Origin: Chloranthus sessilifolius
Taxonomy: Eukaryota > Streptophyta > Magnoliopsida > Chloranthales > Chloranthaceae
Direction: 5' to 3'
NCBI GenBank assembly: GCA_021018995.1
Contig: CM037595.1
Coordinates: 97,367,491 to 97,431,490 of the forward strand
Length of the DNA: 64,000 nucleotides
Below, piece after piece: positions 11,043-21,990 of this stretch. The position numbers were made by a program, and so were the translations under genes. The notes beneath the pieces are model-generated. The model was not told the origin of the DNA and did no database searches. It saw only the letters and a list, made by a program, of their open reading frames with translations. Numbering within the stretch: position 1 is the stretch's first letter; every line of letters starts with the position of its first letter.

Positions 11043-12432
11043 AGTCTCACCTTGGATGACGTCATGCACGTTCCCTGCTTCCTGAGCAGTGACTGCATAG
11101 GCTCTCCCCTGAACGATCGGCTTCCTTGCTTGAATGGGTCGTGGTGCTGCAACTGAAACCGTCTTTCTTTTATCCGTCTCGGGGCAATCCTTGATCAAGT
11201 GGCCCACCTTGCCACATCGGAAACAACCCCTAGTCCCCGCTCTGCAATCCACTGTTCTATGAGGCTTGCCACACTTTGCGCAAGTCTCCCGAGGTGCGGA
11301 AGAAACAATATGAGAACCCTGTGTGATAGTGGCGCCAGTAGACATGGCAGGGTTCTCATATTGTAAAGGTCTCCCGACGCAAGTAATGGAAACCTCTGTT
11401 GGTGTTGTTGTTGCGCCGGCCTTCCAAAACCTCCATGAAACTGTGGTCTCTGATTTTGGGTCACGAACCTCGGCTTTTTATTCACTGGTTCATAGGTCCC
11501 CGTCCTTCCTTGTTCATTTCCTCCTCTCTGCTGCTCCCTCTGTCTATATCTGTTATTGTTCTCCTCTTCTACAACCAACGCCTAACTCATGACCTCTTCA
11601 TAGGTCCTTAACTGAAATGGAGCTACGCCTCCCCTAACCTTAGGCTTCAAACCTTACTGAATCCTCTTGGATTTCATCACGTCGGTAGTGACGTAATCCG
11701 GAGCAAAACGGGCAAGTCGTAGAAACTCTACCCCATATTCTCTCACTGTCATTCTCCCTTGCGCTAACTGTAGAAATTGTATCTCAAGCTGATTTCTCAC
11801 CACTTCCGGAAAATATTGTTTGTTGAACTCCTCAACAAACTCCTCCCACGTCCAAAGCAACTCTGGGGTCTCCTGAGCCCTAGTCCGTATCACGGACTTC
11901 CACCAAGGCCCAGCCTCCGCATCCAACATATAAGCTGCCCATCTCACGCTCTCATCTTCTGTGCATGTCAGCACGCTAAAGACTTTCTCCATCTCCATAA
12001 GCCGGCTTCGGCGCCATGGTGTCTCACCAGAAAATGAAGGAGGTCTCATCCTCCTAAACTCGTAAGGATGAGGGCACAGGAGCATGGTCCTGCAGTGGTG
12101 TAGGTGTGGTCATTGTTGTCTTGATGCATGAGCTGCAAAGGATGCAGCTTGTTGTGCCATGGCAGCTGCCATAGTCTCCATAGTATGCATCATCCTTTGT
12201 CGCTCCTCTCTGTCTTCTTGTCTCTCTCTCACCCTCTCCTGTTCTCTTAGATCTTGATCCTGACGATCTCGATCCTCTTCATCATGCTGTCTACTACTAC
12301 TGCCCCCTGGGGCCTCAGTACCTCCTCAAGGCACTCTATTAGTAGGTGAGATGTAATCATCTCCACTCGTGAACTCCTCTGTTGGCCTCCCCTTGGTCGG
12401 CCTCTTCCTCTAGATGACATTTGCGGCTGCAT
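11031..12432 (-). mobile_element. Chromovirus gag region
   Basis: Minus-strand coding remnants of gag. An Arg/Gly-rich N-terminal part (RGRGRPRGGQQRSS) lies near 12,250-12,430. The capsid domain follows at about 11,650-12,090 with the typical AEAGPWWKSV, WEEFVEEFNKQYFPEVVRNQ and LARFAP text. Then come a Gln/Arg-rich linker and one CCHC zinc knuckle, CFRCGKVGHLIKDC, at about 11,170-11,230. Gag would form the virus-like particle and bind element RNA through the knuckle. The layout and size match chromovirus gag. The reading frame is broken, so this is a fossil. It is followed on the coding strand by an AT-rich spacer and then protease. Confidence 0.88.
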
Positions 12433-12509
12433 TTGAAACTAAAGTTTCGTTAGCAGAAGCCCCTATGTTCTGACCAAAAGAACGATTGTCAGAATTGCTA
12501 AAAGAAATA

Positions 12510-12522
12510 GCTTTGATACCAA
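12510..12522 (-). promoter_or_regulatory. Primer binding site (tRNA-iMet type) of the chromovirus
   Basis: Immediately inside the 5' LTR the minus strand reads TTGGTATCAAAGC. This is a close match to the TGGTATCAGAGC site that plant retroelements use to prime on initiator methionine tRNA. It fixes both the LTR boundary (12,524) and the element's orientation. Confidence 0.85.
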
Positions 12523-12523
12523 C

Positions 12524-15008
12524 TGTGACAGCCCAGATTTCGGCACCTTGAAACCCGTGCCATCAGCACGATCATCTTGACCGTGCCCCTTAGCTAAGCA
12601 TGGAACATTGGTATATCAAGCACATAATTGAAATAGTAAATGAAACTGCGGAATTTAAATCTATATAAAAGCATTTCTCAAAAGACAGTTCTACCCTCAT
12701 GCCTCTGCATGAATGGAGAACCGATCCGAACCATCGATGATAGCAAATCATCACGGATGGTTCGCCCCAAAAGAACAATCTCAATTTATACATGTACATT
12801 GTTTAGCCAAAACAAGGCTTGACATACCTAGCCGTACAAATCTCTATCCAAAAGCCCTCAAAGCGGCACAACGGAGTCCTCTATAAGAAGTCCTCAGGAG
12901 GTGGCTCCAACTCCTCTCCGATCGCAAGGTCCGACTCACCGGGGTCAGCGTCTCCTGAAGCCTCGGCAGCTGCTAGTAGTGGACCTGCGACGTATAGTCT
13001 ATAGGGTGAGCTACATCCTAGCTCAATAGGAAATAAAACATAGTTGAACATATAAATTATTACTCACATATATTCCATGATATGCCATGCATGATGCGTC
13101 TATGCAGTTACTGATGAAAACAGTTAAAAATCATTACATTTTACTGGTAGTTTACTCATGTCTTTATTTATTCATGAATGATGTTGAAAAGGCCTAAAGC
13201 AAAACTTAAACTTTAAACTTAAGTAATCCCCGAGCAATATAGCATCGAGCCCCGATGAGATACCCATCATCGTCATCTATATAGACACTTTTAACGTATT
13301 CCCTGGGAATACAAATAGTACCCAAGCCCCTTTCCCCTGGGGATTGGTGGCGGGGTTTCACTTGTCTCAAATCAATACCCCTGGGGTGTGCTTACTATGT
13401 ACGGATAAGCCTCACGCAGCCGCCTACTTCATTGCCAGATCGGTCACTTGGATATCCCGCCGTCAGGATATCCCGCCACTCAAATAACAAAAATATTTGC
13501 CTTACATATAGTTATTCACCGTAAATGTGCTATCTTATATCGCTTAGGCCCTATCAAACATGATTCAATCTTGGATACATCCTCGATGTATCCATTCACT
13601 TGTATCACACCTGATGCTCTTATCTCTTTACTTCTTCATCCCCTGGGGATGGCTCATTATGATTACTTTTATTGATGTCACACACACACACTTTTCCCAA
13701 CTCTTTAAGAAATAAAACATTTAGAATTTCAAATCTATATCACTACATACATGCTCTTGTAAAATAAGGTACATGTTCAAGGAGTTTCCTACCTCAAGTC
13801 TTCGTTTGATCAATGCATCAAGGTCCCACGTGGCTCCTTATGCACTTGCTCACACACACCACCTATGGTACCACATAACATGTGAAACACATAACAAGGA
13901 TGCAATAAAGGAGGTCCAAGACCCCCCAAAGATCTTAAAGTCAAACTCAGAAGTCAACATCAATTGTCCCAGTCGATTAATCGATTTCCAAAATCGATTA
14001 ATCGAAAGTCAATATCGATTAATCGATTCTCAAATCGATTAATCGAGATTCCCATTCGATTAATCGAAACCCAATTCGATTAATCGAAATTCTCTGCTCT
14101 ATCAAGTCGATTCTCAATTCGAGTAATCGAGTTTCCAAAATCGATTAATCGATCCCAAATCGATTAATCGAAATTACAAATCGATTAATCGAATTTTCAT
14201 TTCGATTAGTCGATTTCATCAAGCCCATTTCTTTTTTTCACTGGAGTCCACTGTAGGCTCCCAGTCGATTAATCGATTCTCAATTCGATTAATCGAAATT
14301 CAAAGTCGATTAATCGAAACCCAATTCGATTAATCGAAATCGGGGTCCTCTGACTTTTCAACTTCTTGGCCAATTTCGATTAATCGAAACCCAATTTCGA
14401 TTAATTGAAATTACCAGATTTTGCCCCCTTCTGGCTGTTCTTCCAATTCTTTCTCCATTTATTTTCTTTCTTTTTCTAAGCCTTTTTACCCTACATTTTA
14501 TACCATTCTAACTACGATTAACCTCCCATATCTTATGTATTTAATTCACAAGAAATTTACCTCAATCAAATCTCAATTTGATTAGATCTAGTGGTTGGAA
14601 AGGCTAGGGTTCCAGCTTTGACTCTAACGGATCCAAACCGTGTCGAATCCGGCTTTTATCGCTTGAATCCCCTTTCCAATCAGTTGCAATAACTCCTCTC
14701 TTTACTTTTTTTTTTTTTTTTCTCTCTCTCTCTCTCTCTTCTTTACTCTCCTTCAACAACCAAGATACAGATTTTAGGGTTATTAAACCCTTTTATCTAT
14801 CCCCTTCCTTGTGTGTTGAGCGCATACACCGCTGTAGGTGTATGCGACTTCACATTCACATCACACACCACACAATCTCTCAAACCATCGCATCTCATCC
14901 GTTCATCATATTCTATGTCAACCATTGAACTCCTAATTGATCAAAACCGCGACCAATCGGGCACCGATCCCGAGGTCACTGTTTAACACAATTTTTCAGA
15001 ATATTACA
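12524..15008 (-). repeat. 5' LTR of the chromovirus
   Basis: Begins on the plus strand with TGTGACAGCC and ends AATATTACA; it matches 1,938-4,455 over its whole length. It carries 14 or more exact CGATTAATCG palindromes (13,973-14,410), a T/CT run near 14,708-14,740, and short CA and TA tracts. Because the element reads on the minus strand, this right-hand copy is the promoter-side LTR. Confidence 0.95.
13973..14410. repeat. TCGATTAATCGA palindrome array, 5' LTR copy
   Basis: About 14 exact CGATTAATCG cores in 440 bp, at the same places as in the partner LTR but with fewer CG losses. Confidence 0.9.
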
Positions 15009-16100
15009 CACACTCTCTCTCTCTCTAAACACTCCTCTCTCTGCAACCAGTCTCTCTCACTAAAAATATATATATAATATAAAACAGTGAAGTTTGAGAG
15101 TGGGGCTGGTTGGGACTTGGGTCTCTCTCTCTAGAAACTAAATTTCTCACCTATATCTCCTATTGTGAGAGTATATTATATATATATATATATATAATTT
15201 TAATCATTATTCGTGATTTTAGTTGCAGAGATGCGGGAGCAAGTAGAAGAACTACAAAAAAATAAATTGGATTTTTTACTAAGCCCACACACTAATTTCA
15301 TATATAAGCATTAGTAACTAATATTTGAAAACCTTTACATCTGTCTATATATACTCTTATTTTAACAAATGAACCAGTGGAGAAGGACGTTGGGAGGTTG
15401 GGTCTTTACTCTCTTCTCTTTAAATTTGTGTTAGAGGTTCGGTCTTCATTCTCTCTCTATAAAATTTTGTCACTAAGCTTCTCTCTCTCTACACTTCTCT
15501 CTTAGTTTCAGTGAGTTTTCTCTCAGCTCTATCTCTCTGCTCTGCTCTCTCTCTCTCTCTTTTAAATTTCTATTGGGTTCTCTATTGCAGGGATGTGTAA
15601 GCAAAGCAGGAGAAACAAATATAAGAGGGATTCGTCCAAACTAAACACCCTCAAACAACATCATAAACATGCACAAGCATTTATATTTATAAATCTTTTG
15701 ATCTCTCTCTCGATATATATTTATACTTTTGTTTTGGAGTTGAAGAATGCAAGTCTCTGTTACAAAGACGTAAGACAGAGATTAGTGGGAAGAGAGTAGT
15801 GGGAAAAGAAGGAAAATTGGGGATTAGATCTAGTGTAATCATAAACACGTTTATATATATATGCTTCTACCTCTGTTTATTTACACTTCATTTAAAACAA
15901 TTATAAGACAGAGAGGAGGGTGTTACCTGGGAAGAGGAAGGCTAGGAAGCGGCTTCAATGCAAACACAATATTCCGAGTGCATATGTATATAATTATATG
16001 TATAATCTATATTAATGAATTTAGAATATTATTTTATTTATTTATTTATCATCTTCTTCCTCCTTAAAAGTGTCATTAATGAAGCTCAAGACAAATATCT
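15009..16100. other. CT-rich and TA-rich flank right of the chromovirus
   Basis: Degenerate repeat land: several CTCTCTCT runs (15,010-15,050, 15,480-15,565), a TA run at 15,177-15,196, and two segments ending in pyrimidines plus TTGCAG followed by G(A/G)GATG (near 15,222 and 15,588). The same modules occur left of the element at 1,590-1,930. No gene is supported. Confidence 0.5.
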
Positions 16101-16111
16101 TTTTCTTATTT

Positions 16112-16345
16112 TCAAAAAATAACTGAATATTTTAAGATCGATCGAGGGACACCTATCTGTTGGAGCGTGCACGTGAGTTCAGGTTGGCGTTGATCGATAG
16201 TCGGAGCATCAATTTTGAAGCGGTTGACGGGCTTTGTTTCTCCGCCGCTTGTACAACAATCACCCTCATTGTTGCCGCTTGATTCGGCACTACAAGGTGT
16301 GCTTGGAGATGGTGAGTTCACAAATGTGAACCACAATATCGCCAT
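16112..16345 (-). CDS. Hypothetical short ORF, 77 codons, weak
   Basis: A minus-strand frame beginning MAILWFTFVNSPSPSTPCSAES and rich in Ser/Pro/Thr. About 200 bp of CT- and AC-rich sequence without long open frames precedes it and could be a 5' leader. I recognise no family, and base composition is only slightly richer in GC than its surroundings. It could be the first exon of a lost gene or a chance frame; I lean to the latter. Confidence 0.2.
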   Translation of the reverse strand: MAILWFTFVNSPSPSTPCSAESSGNNEGDCCTSGGETKPVNRFKIDAPTIDQRQPELTCTLQQIGVPRSILKYSVIF

Positions 16346-16879
16346 GGGTTGAGTGTTAGAGAAGGAGATGATGTCGTGGCTGGTATCAAGAAGGGAAATG
16401 TAAAAGATGTTGTGATTGATGTTTGAGCCAATGAAGGAAGTGAGGGGCAGCCGGCTTGGGGCAGCGTGTAGATGAAGGAGATAGGGTGGTTGAGAGCTTA
16501 GAGAGAGAGAAAGAAATAAAACTTTACAACTCTCTAGTCTTGTGTGAGTATTCAGGAGAGGTTAGAAAGTGAAATAGAAAGAGAGGTAACCCAATAGGAA
16601 ATGTTGACTTTTCAACAAGGTAAGAATCTAAAAGGACTTTAATTTATTTGTAAAGCAAGGATGGGCCAAGGTGGCCTTAGATTTATTTGCCACTCATAGC
16701 TAATAATTTTTCAAATCAATGGGATTATATAAAAAGTAAAAATTTTAAGTTGCCTAAGGCAACAAATTTGGGTGAATTGCTCTCAACTAAAGTGGTAGAA
16801 CCCTATTCAAAAACCTTCCTTTCTATTATGGTGTGGGTTGGAATACTGTGCGGAGTATACACACGAAGTTCGGTGTTCC

Positions 16880-17085
16880 ATTACATCTCATGCCATCAGA
16901 TAACCCTTTTAAGATCCGGGTCATAACAATCCCATATCAACCGTTTAAAAGCCTTGCGTCTCCTCTTATAAGATTATGAGATCCTCCACTTATTGGTAAT
17001 TGGTTTGGGATAATCTCAAACCTATCATGATATTAGAACATGCCTTTCTCAACTCCGGCCTTTCTCAACTCCATGTCACCGAGTT
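16880..17085 (-). repeat. Possible TRIM-like LTR fragment
   Basis: The minus strand reads like the short LTR and primer-site area of plant miniature retroelements: CCAATTACCAATAAGTGGAGGATCTC-type text with a degenerate TGATATTAGAACATG sequence next to it on the plus strand. Both the match to a primer site and the ends are poor, so this is a tentative call. Confidence 0.25.
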
Positions 17086-17331
17086 ATAGACAATACGTGC
17101 ACTTATAAGTTATATAAACCTCCTATTTTGTTTCCCATTAAATACCATTTGTTATTTACAGGTGCATTCCCCTCAAATCCAAAAGAATCGGAAATTACAA
17201 ATAGCAAAAAAAAAAAAGAAAAAAAAAGGCATTCCGACACCTTTTTTAACCATGCCGGAATAGAGCAGCCGAAATTTCAACCATCCGGCACCGATATATC
17301 CGATACGAAAAACCTACCCAAACCGCACGGT

Positions 17332-18725
17332 TTAAGCGTCCTTCTCCATCGCCGTTAAATCGTAATAACTCGGCGCTTTTCTACTACTGTGCAATCTAAG
17401 CAGACCGTACAACTTCCTAAACTCACTGAACGCTTTCAGTGAAAACCACTCCTGCTGGCTCCCCGTCAGAGCGCCCGTTCCCCGATCCGTTCTCATGCGT
17501 CGATGAGCTCTTGCTCAACCCTCCGAGCTTCCCCGACACCTTCCGCGCACCGTCCGATGGCAATGCAGTGACGACCGATTTCAAAGCCCTACTCGGGGAG
17601 CTCCGATTCGCAATTAGAACCTCGGAAACCTCGGCGGGGCTCAAACTGGCTCCGGTCTGAAACACCTCCTCGATTTGCGGGAACAGCTTGTGATCTTTGA
17701 CTCCTAAATAACTCGTCGCCAGCGTTTTAAACAACGAGAAATCGCATAACGAGAAATTGATGTGAACGTCCAATCTCCCGGGTCGCAAAATATCGGGATC
17801 GATGTTGTCTTTACTGTTCAGTGACTCGTTTTTCTCCGCAGCACGAGAAACTGCCGTCCATGAAGTTTAGAATCATAAGCTAACCTTTCGCTGCAATTTC
17901 TCGTCGCCTAGGAATCGGTCAAGGTCTTCGATGACGATCACCGATCTGCTAGTCGTTTGTAGCAGCAGCGATTTCAAATCGGAATCATCGGCGACTTTTG
18001 ATAAATCGATGTCGTAACAGAGGAATTTAGCCATGGTGGCGACGAAGCTGGTTTTTCCGGTACCTGAGGGTCCGTACAAGAGTTAGTTTCGCTTCCAAAC
18101 TCGGCCGAGTTGGTGGTAGAACTGCTTGGATTTGAGGAACGATTCCATATCGGATTTGATTTTGTTTTTCAGATCGGAATCCATGGCAATAGTTTCGAGA
18201 GTCGACGGTTGAGTAAAAGGAACAGATCTCCACCGTCCGTTGCCGCTGTTCGTCTCCGAGTTGGCGAAGATCTTTATCTCCTTCTTTCCTTGCTTGATCT
18301 CGTCAGAAATTGAGTGGATATGTTGGAGATAAGGCCTTAGAATTCTTCGTTTATCTTTCCTTCGGATCTTCAAAACGAATGTTTTCTCTTGTTTAATCCA
18401 CAAGATTTCGGCGCGAAGGAACGAGTCACGGACTATCTGGTCCGAGTCGAGTTGGAGGAAGATCTCGTTCGTCTTTTCACCGGAGAAAAGGTTAGCGAGA
18501 TTGGAATCTTCGATCGAAGCTAGAGAACTCAAGTAAGTGGAAACCAATCTGTAGAGAGGATTCTCTTGGAAATTATCATTGAATTGTGGAACTTTGTAAG
18601 ATTGCCACAGATGAAACCAGTCTTCGATCTCTCTCCACCTGGTATTCAGAAGAGAGGATTAATCGGACGATCGCAAATCCGCCGGCACTCGCGAAGATGA
18701 AAGCATAAGGATTGACGAAAAACAT
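17332..18725 (-). pseudogene. BCS1-like AAA-ATPase (At2g46620-like), broken
   Basis: Nearly the whole single-exon gene is present, about 464 codons, close to the usual size. The start is the ATG at 18,723-18,725, giving MFFVNPYAFIFASAGGFAIV, a membrane anchor. The AAA-associated domain follows (WFHLWQSYKVPQFND, VSTYLSSLASIEDSNLANLF, IRRKDKRRILRPYLQHIHS). The ATPase core has Walker A GPSGTGKTSFVA near 18,055, Walker B SVIVIEDLDRF near 17,930, and DPDILRPGRLDVHINFSLCDF near 17,790. The C-terminus is FRKLYGLLRLHSSRKAPSYY, with the stop at 17,332-17,334. It is broken by a frameshift near 18,645, an in-frame stop just before Walker A at about 18,083, lost or shifted sequence after Walker B (about 17,800-17,900, where the sensor segment should be), and a frameshift near 17,425. 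Such proteins are membrane-anchored ATPases of mitochondria or ER; the exact role is unknown. It looks recently dead, or affected by base-calling errors. Confidence 0.88.
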
Positions 18726-19070
18726 GATTCAGGTCACTGGGAATCGGTGGAGATGGTCCGATTTGTATGTAGAGGGCAAAAGATGGTGTTTTTTTGGAAT
18801 TGGGAGGATTGATTTGGTCCTTATATGATGGGAATTGAGAAGGGTGTCGGTTTCCTACTCCTTTCTTTAAAATATATTTTTTTATTCTTATTTTATTATA
18901 TTTTACTATCCACACTTAAAGGGATGTAAGTTCAGTATTTCTGTATACCGAATCGAATCAAACCCAAAATTTTTGGTATTCAGTTCGGTACACCCCAAAC
19001 TGAAACCAAATCAAAACCCATTTGGTTACATTTTTTTTTTTTTTGAAATCGAAATCGATTTGGTTTGGTT
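18726..19070. other. Upstream region of the AAA-ATPase remnant
   Basis: AT-rich; it would hold the promoter of the minus-strand gene. A TTCGGT/ACCGAA-rich segment begins near 18,925 and leads into the tandem repeat to the right. No clear TATA box could be chosen. Confidence 0.4.
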
Positions 19071-19074
19071 CGTT

Positions 19075-19640
19075 GTAGGTAAAATACCCTTTTTTTTTTT
19101 TTTAGGACATCTTTTCATTTTTTTGGGTTTTTTTTGGGCTTCAAGCCACCCAAACCGAACTGAATTGGGGTTCGGTTTGGTTTGTGTCAATTTCGGTTCG
19201 GTTCAATGTTTTTTTTCGAAAATGAAACCAATTTTGTTCGGGATAGAGTAAAAATACCTATTTTTTTGTTTTTTCGATTTTTTTTTGGATTTTTTTCGCT
19301 TTCAAGCCACATAAACCGAATCTAATTGGTTTGTCGGGTTTCGGTGTGGTTTGGTGTAGGTAAAATACCTATTTTTTTATTATTTTTGGATATTTTTTTA
19401 GCTTTTTTGATTTTTTCGAGTTTTTTTCGCTTTCAAGCCCTCCAAACCGAACTGAATTGGTGTTCGATTCAGTTTGTCAGGTTTCGGGGTAAGTAAAATA
19501 CCTAGATTTTTTAATGTTTTTTTAAGGTATATTTTTTATTTTTTCATATTTTTTTTCGCTTTCAAGCCACTCAAATCGAACTGAATTGGAGTTTGACTCA
19601 GTCCAATTTGTGTTGGATTTCGATGCGATTCGGGACCCTC
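19075..19640. repeat. Degenerate tandem repeat, unit about 135 bp
   Basis: Four to five diverged units. Each runs GGTAAAATACCTATTTTTTT, then a T-rich stretch, then CGCTTTCAAGCCAC, then AAACCGAACTGAATTGG and a TTCGGTTTGG-type end. The 'CTTTCAAGCCAC' anchors recur near 19,140, 19,300, 19,430 and 19,560. Confidence 0.75.
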
Positions 19641-20450
19641 GGGTTTTATTGCGATTTCAATTTATTTTTATTTTATTATTTTATTATTAAATAAGAGAGG
19701 AGAGAAGAAAAAGAAGAGAGAAAATATGTTATTTTAATGTTTAACTATTGTTATAATAGTAGTTAAATTAAATTATTATTGTAGCAATAGCTATTTATAC
19801 CGGGTGAGATGACTCTCCTTTCCGAGCTCAAATTGTCATCCTTTTTGAACGCTATATTGCATATAGCGAGTGGTATGGCGAGCGAGAACAGACGAGAGAG
19901 AGAGAGAGAGAGCATGTATCCAGCGTACATAATTCATGTTGAGTAGATGCTTCATTTGTTACTTTTGTGCTCATTAAATAAATTTTGAGGAAATTTATAG
20001 AATCAACGTTTAGGATTGAGCTAATTTGTAGAAAATATTAGAGGCAATGCCTAAGAAGTGAGCATAATGCGGTCAGCTAAGGCTGTCAACCCTGTGGGTG
20101 GACTCGGGACTCGGGACCCGAGACCCGAGACCTGATACACGACCTGAATTTTTTATGGTCGGGCAGTTAAATTTGACCGTCAGGGCGGGTTGGACAACCC
20201 AACTCCCTAATCTATGGGACCGACTCTCCTAATCGGCAATTAAGCACCAAATGATATTTAAATGATCATACACCATTTATTGGCTTATGATCTTAAAAGT
20301 TCGTATCATCAAAGTGACATATCATCAATTGAAGCGCTAGGAGTACAAAAATGACACTTTTTAAGAGATTCAAATCGTTTGACATGTGCATTCTAATATC
20401 AAAGGTTGCTCTTAATTTTACCAATTGAATGGTTTACATCTACTTATAAA
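19641..20450. other. Intergenic, degenerate repeats
   Basis: AT-rich, with a GA microsatellite near 19,890-19,912. A segment at about 20,085-20,230 is rich in GGGACTCGGGACCCGAGACC-type short repeats and resembles an end of a hAT derivative. No gene is visible. Confidence 0.4.
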
Positions 20451-21199
20451 TAGGGCCCTTAATGGGCCGGGCACCCCGGATTTTAGCCTGCACCCAACTT
20501 GAAAAAAGTGGTATTTTTTATTAAGCAAATCCGGCTCGATATCCGGATCAGGCTAAGCATGTTGCAACCTGGATGAAATCGGGCGGGACTGCAATTGAGT
20601 GTTGCAACATTCGGCTCGCACCCGGCCCGAATATTTTATATATATATATATTATAATTTTTTTATATAGTTAAATATAATTTACTTAAATGTCTTGAGAT
20701 TAAACTGTTGAATAGTTTAAACTTTGGGCATTTAAGTCAAAAGCAATAACCTTGCGCATATATTTTTTGGTTGGACAAATTGGATGGCTTGTTAATAGAT
20801 TTTCAAGTAACCGCTGTCCGTTATAACCATTGTGTAACAAATTAAAATAAATATTTGAATAAAATCATGTACCTAAGGCTTTATAATGGTAATATAATTA
20901 TTTTATTAAAATTTTAACCTTCTTTAAACTTTTATTAGAAAAAAAATAATCAAACCCAATTTTATTAGAAAATACAGCCCCCCAAAAATAGCCCAATCAA
21001 ATTTTATTAAAAAAAAAAAAGTCGAAAAAAAGTTCGAAAAAATACCCAAGCCAGGCCCAGCCCGGTAGGGGCCGAGATTGGGTTGAGTACATCGTAACCC
21101 AGGTTAGGGCCGAGCTGAAAAAATTGCGAACCCTGCCCGAATAGGTTAGGGCCGGATTGAACCCTAACCCGGCCCTAATCCGGCCCATTGAGAGCCCTA
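20451..21199. mobile_element. Non-autonomous hAT-type element, 749 bp
   Basis: The ends are inverted repeats, TAGGGCCCTTAATGGGCCGG on the left and the reverse complement of TAGGGCTCTCAATGGGCCGG on the right. They are flanked by an 8-bp target duplication with one mismatch: CTTATAAA at 20,443-20,450 and CTTATAAG at 21,200-21,207. Eight-base duplications define the hAT superfamily. The inside is AT-rich and has no transposase, so it would have needed another element's enzyme. A left-end relative lies at 30,178. Confidence 0.85.
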
Positions 21200-21379
21200 C
21201 TTATAAGCATAATCATTTCGTTGGTACATGTTCCAATCAGATAGAAAATTTAGAAGGATCATAGATGTGTGCCAAATGGTACAATCATAAATCACACTTC
21301 AATGGTGTTAGATAAAATGTAACATTTTAATGATGAAAGATAATTTAAACACCATTTAGGGTTTAAATGTGGGTCGGAT

Positions 21380-21381
<2 letters not shown>

Positions 21382-21431
<50 letters not shown>
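21382..21431. repeat. (TA)n microsatellite
   Basis: About 50 bp of uninterrupted TA. Confidence 0.97.
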
Positions 21432-21433
<2 letters not shown>

Positions 21434-21866
21434 CATGGAAATCCATGATTATATACGGGCAACCAAAAAAGGGCGACTTGACCATTGGCAGCCGTACAGT
21501 CAATTAGTCGATTCGAGCAAAAATTTAGGTTTGCTCAATTCTTTGGGCATTAACATTCGAACCCGACCCGAGAGGTCAAAGCTTATATGCTCAACCCGAC
21601 CTAAAAAATAAGGTTAGGTTATATTTAGTATGTATAAAGCATCGGATTGAGTCGGGTGAACCAATAATTTGCTAGGTTGATCTAACTTAAAAGTTGGTCA
21701 GCTATTCAAGCATGACTCGCCCCAATGGGTCAAATTTATATGTCGAACTCAATTAAGAAGGGTTGGGTGTTTCAAGTATTGGGCTGATCCTGCCCTTTAC
21801 TGTCCTTAAGTGTCCGGTAGAGACATGACTTGTGTGATGCGTGGATCATGAGTGTCATATGGAAGT

Positions 21867-21990
21867 TTGTGTTTGAGATTCCTCTTTGGAGGCAAAGAGC
21901 AACCAACTTAAAAGAGTTAAGAGCACTTATAATCAAACACAATCTCATACCAAGTGTTGCTCTTTGCCTCCTACGAGCAATCACAAACAC
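21867..21990. repeat. Inverted repeat, about 35-bp arms
   Basis: The left arm, near 21,867-21,903 (GGAGGCAAAGAGCAAC core), is repeated inverted at 21,956-21,990 with about five mismatches around a ~52-bp loop. It is probably a worn fold-back or MITE. Confidence 0.7.

Larger units (their letters stand above)
1938..15008 (-). mobile_element. Ty3/gypsy chromovirus (Tekay/Del-like), both LTRs present
   Basis: A ~13.1-kb LTR retrotransposon in minus orientation. Right to left it has the 5' LTR (12,524-15,008), a tRNA-iMet-type primer site, gag, protease, RT, RNase H, integrase, a chromodomain-like tail, an extra ORF, a palindrome-rich 3' region, a purine tract and the 3' LTR (1,938-4,455). The protease-RT-RNase H-integrase order defines Ty3/gypsy. 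The RT text and the chromodomain-like C-terminus point to the chromovirus branch, most like Tekay/Del (inference). The coding region is broken in several places, so this is a fossil. In the first ~330 aligned LTR bases I count about 14 differences (~4%). With usual plant rates that suggests an age of one to a few million years. The element sits in CT-rich sequence, so a target duplication cannot be made out cleanly. Confidence 0.95.

Noticed and set aside
3422-14410. The spaced TCGATTAATCGA repeats look at first like a CRISPR-type array.
   Set aside because: The repeats are only 10-12 bp, fully palindromic and irregularly spaced with simple spacers. They lie inside a plant retroelement, with no cas genes.
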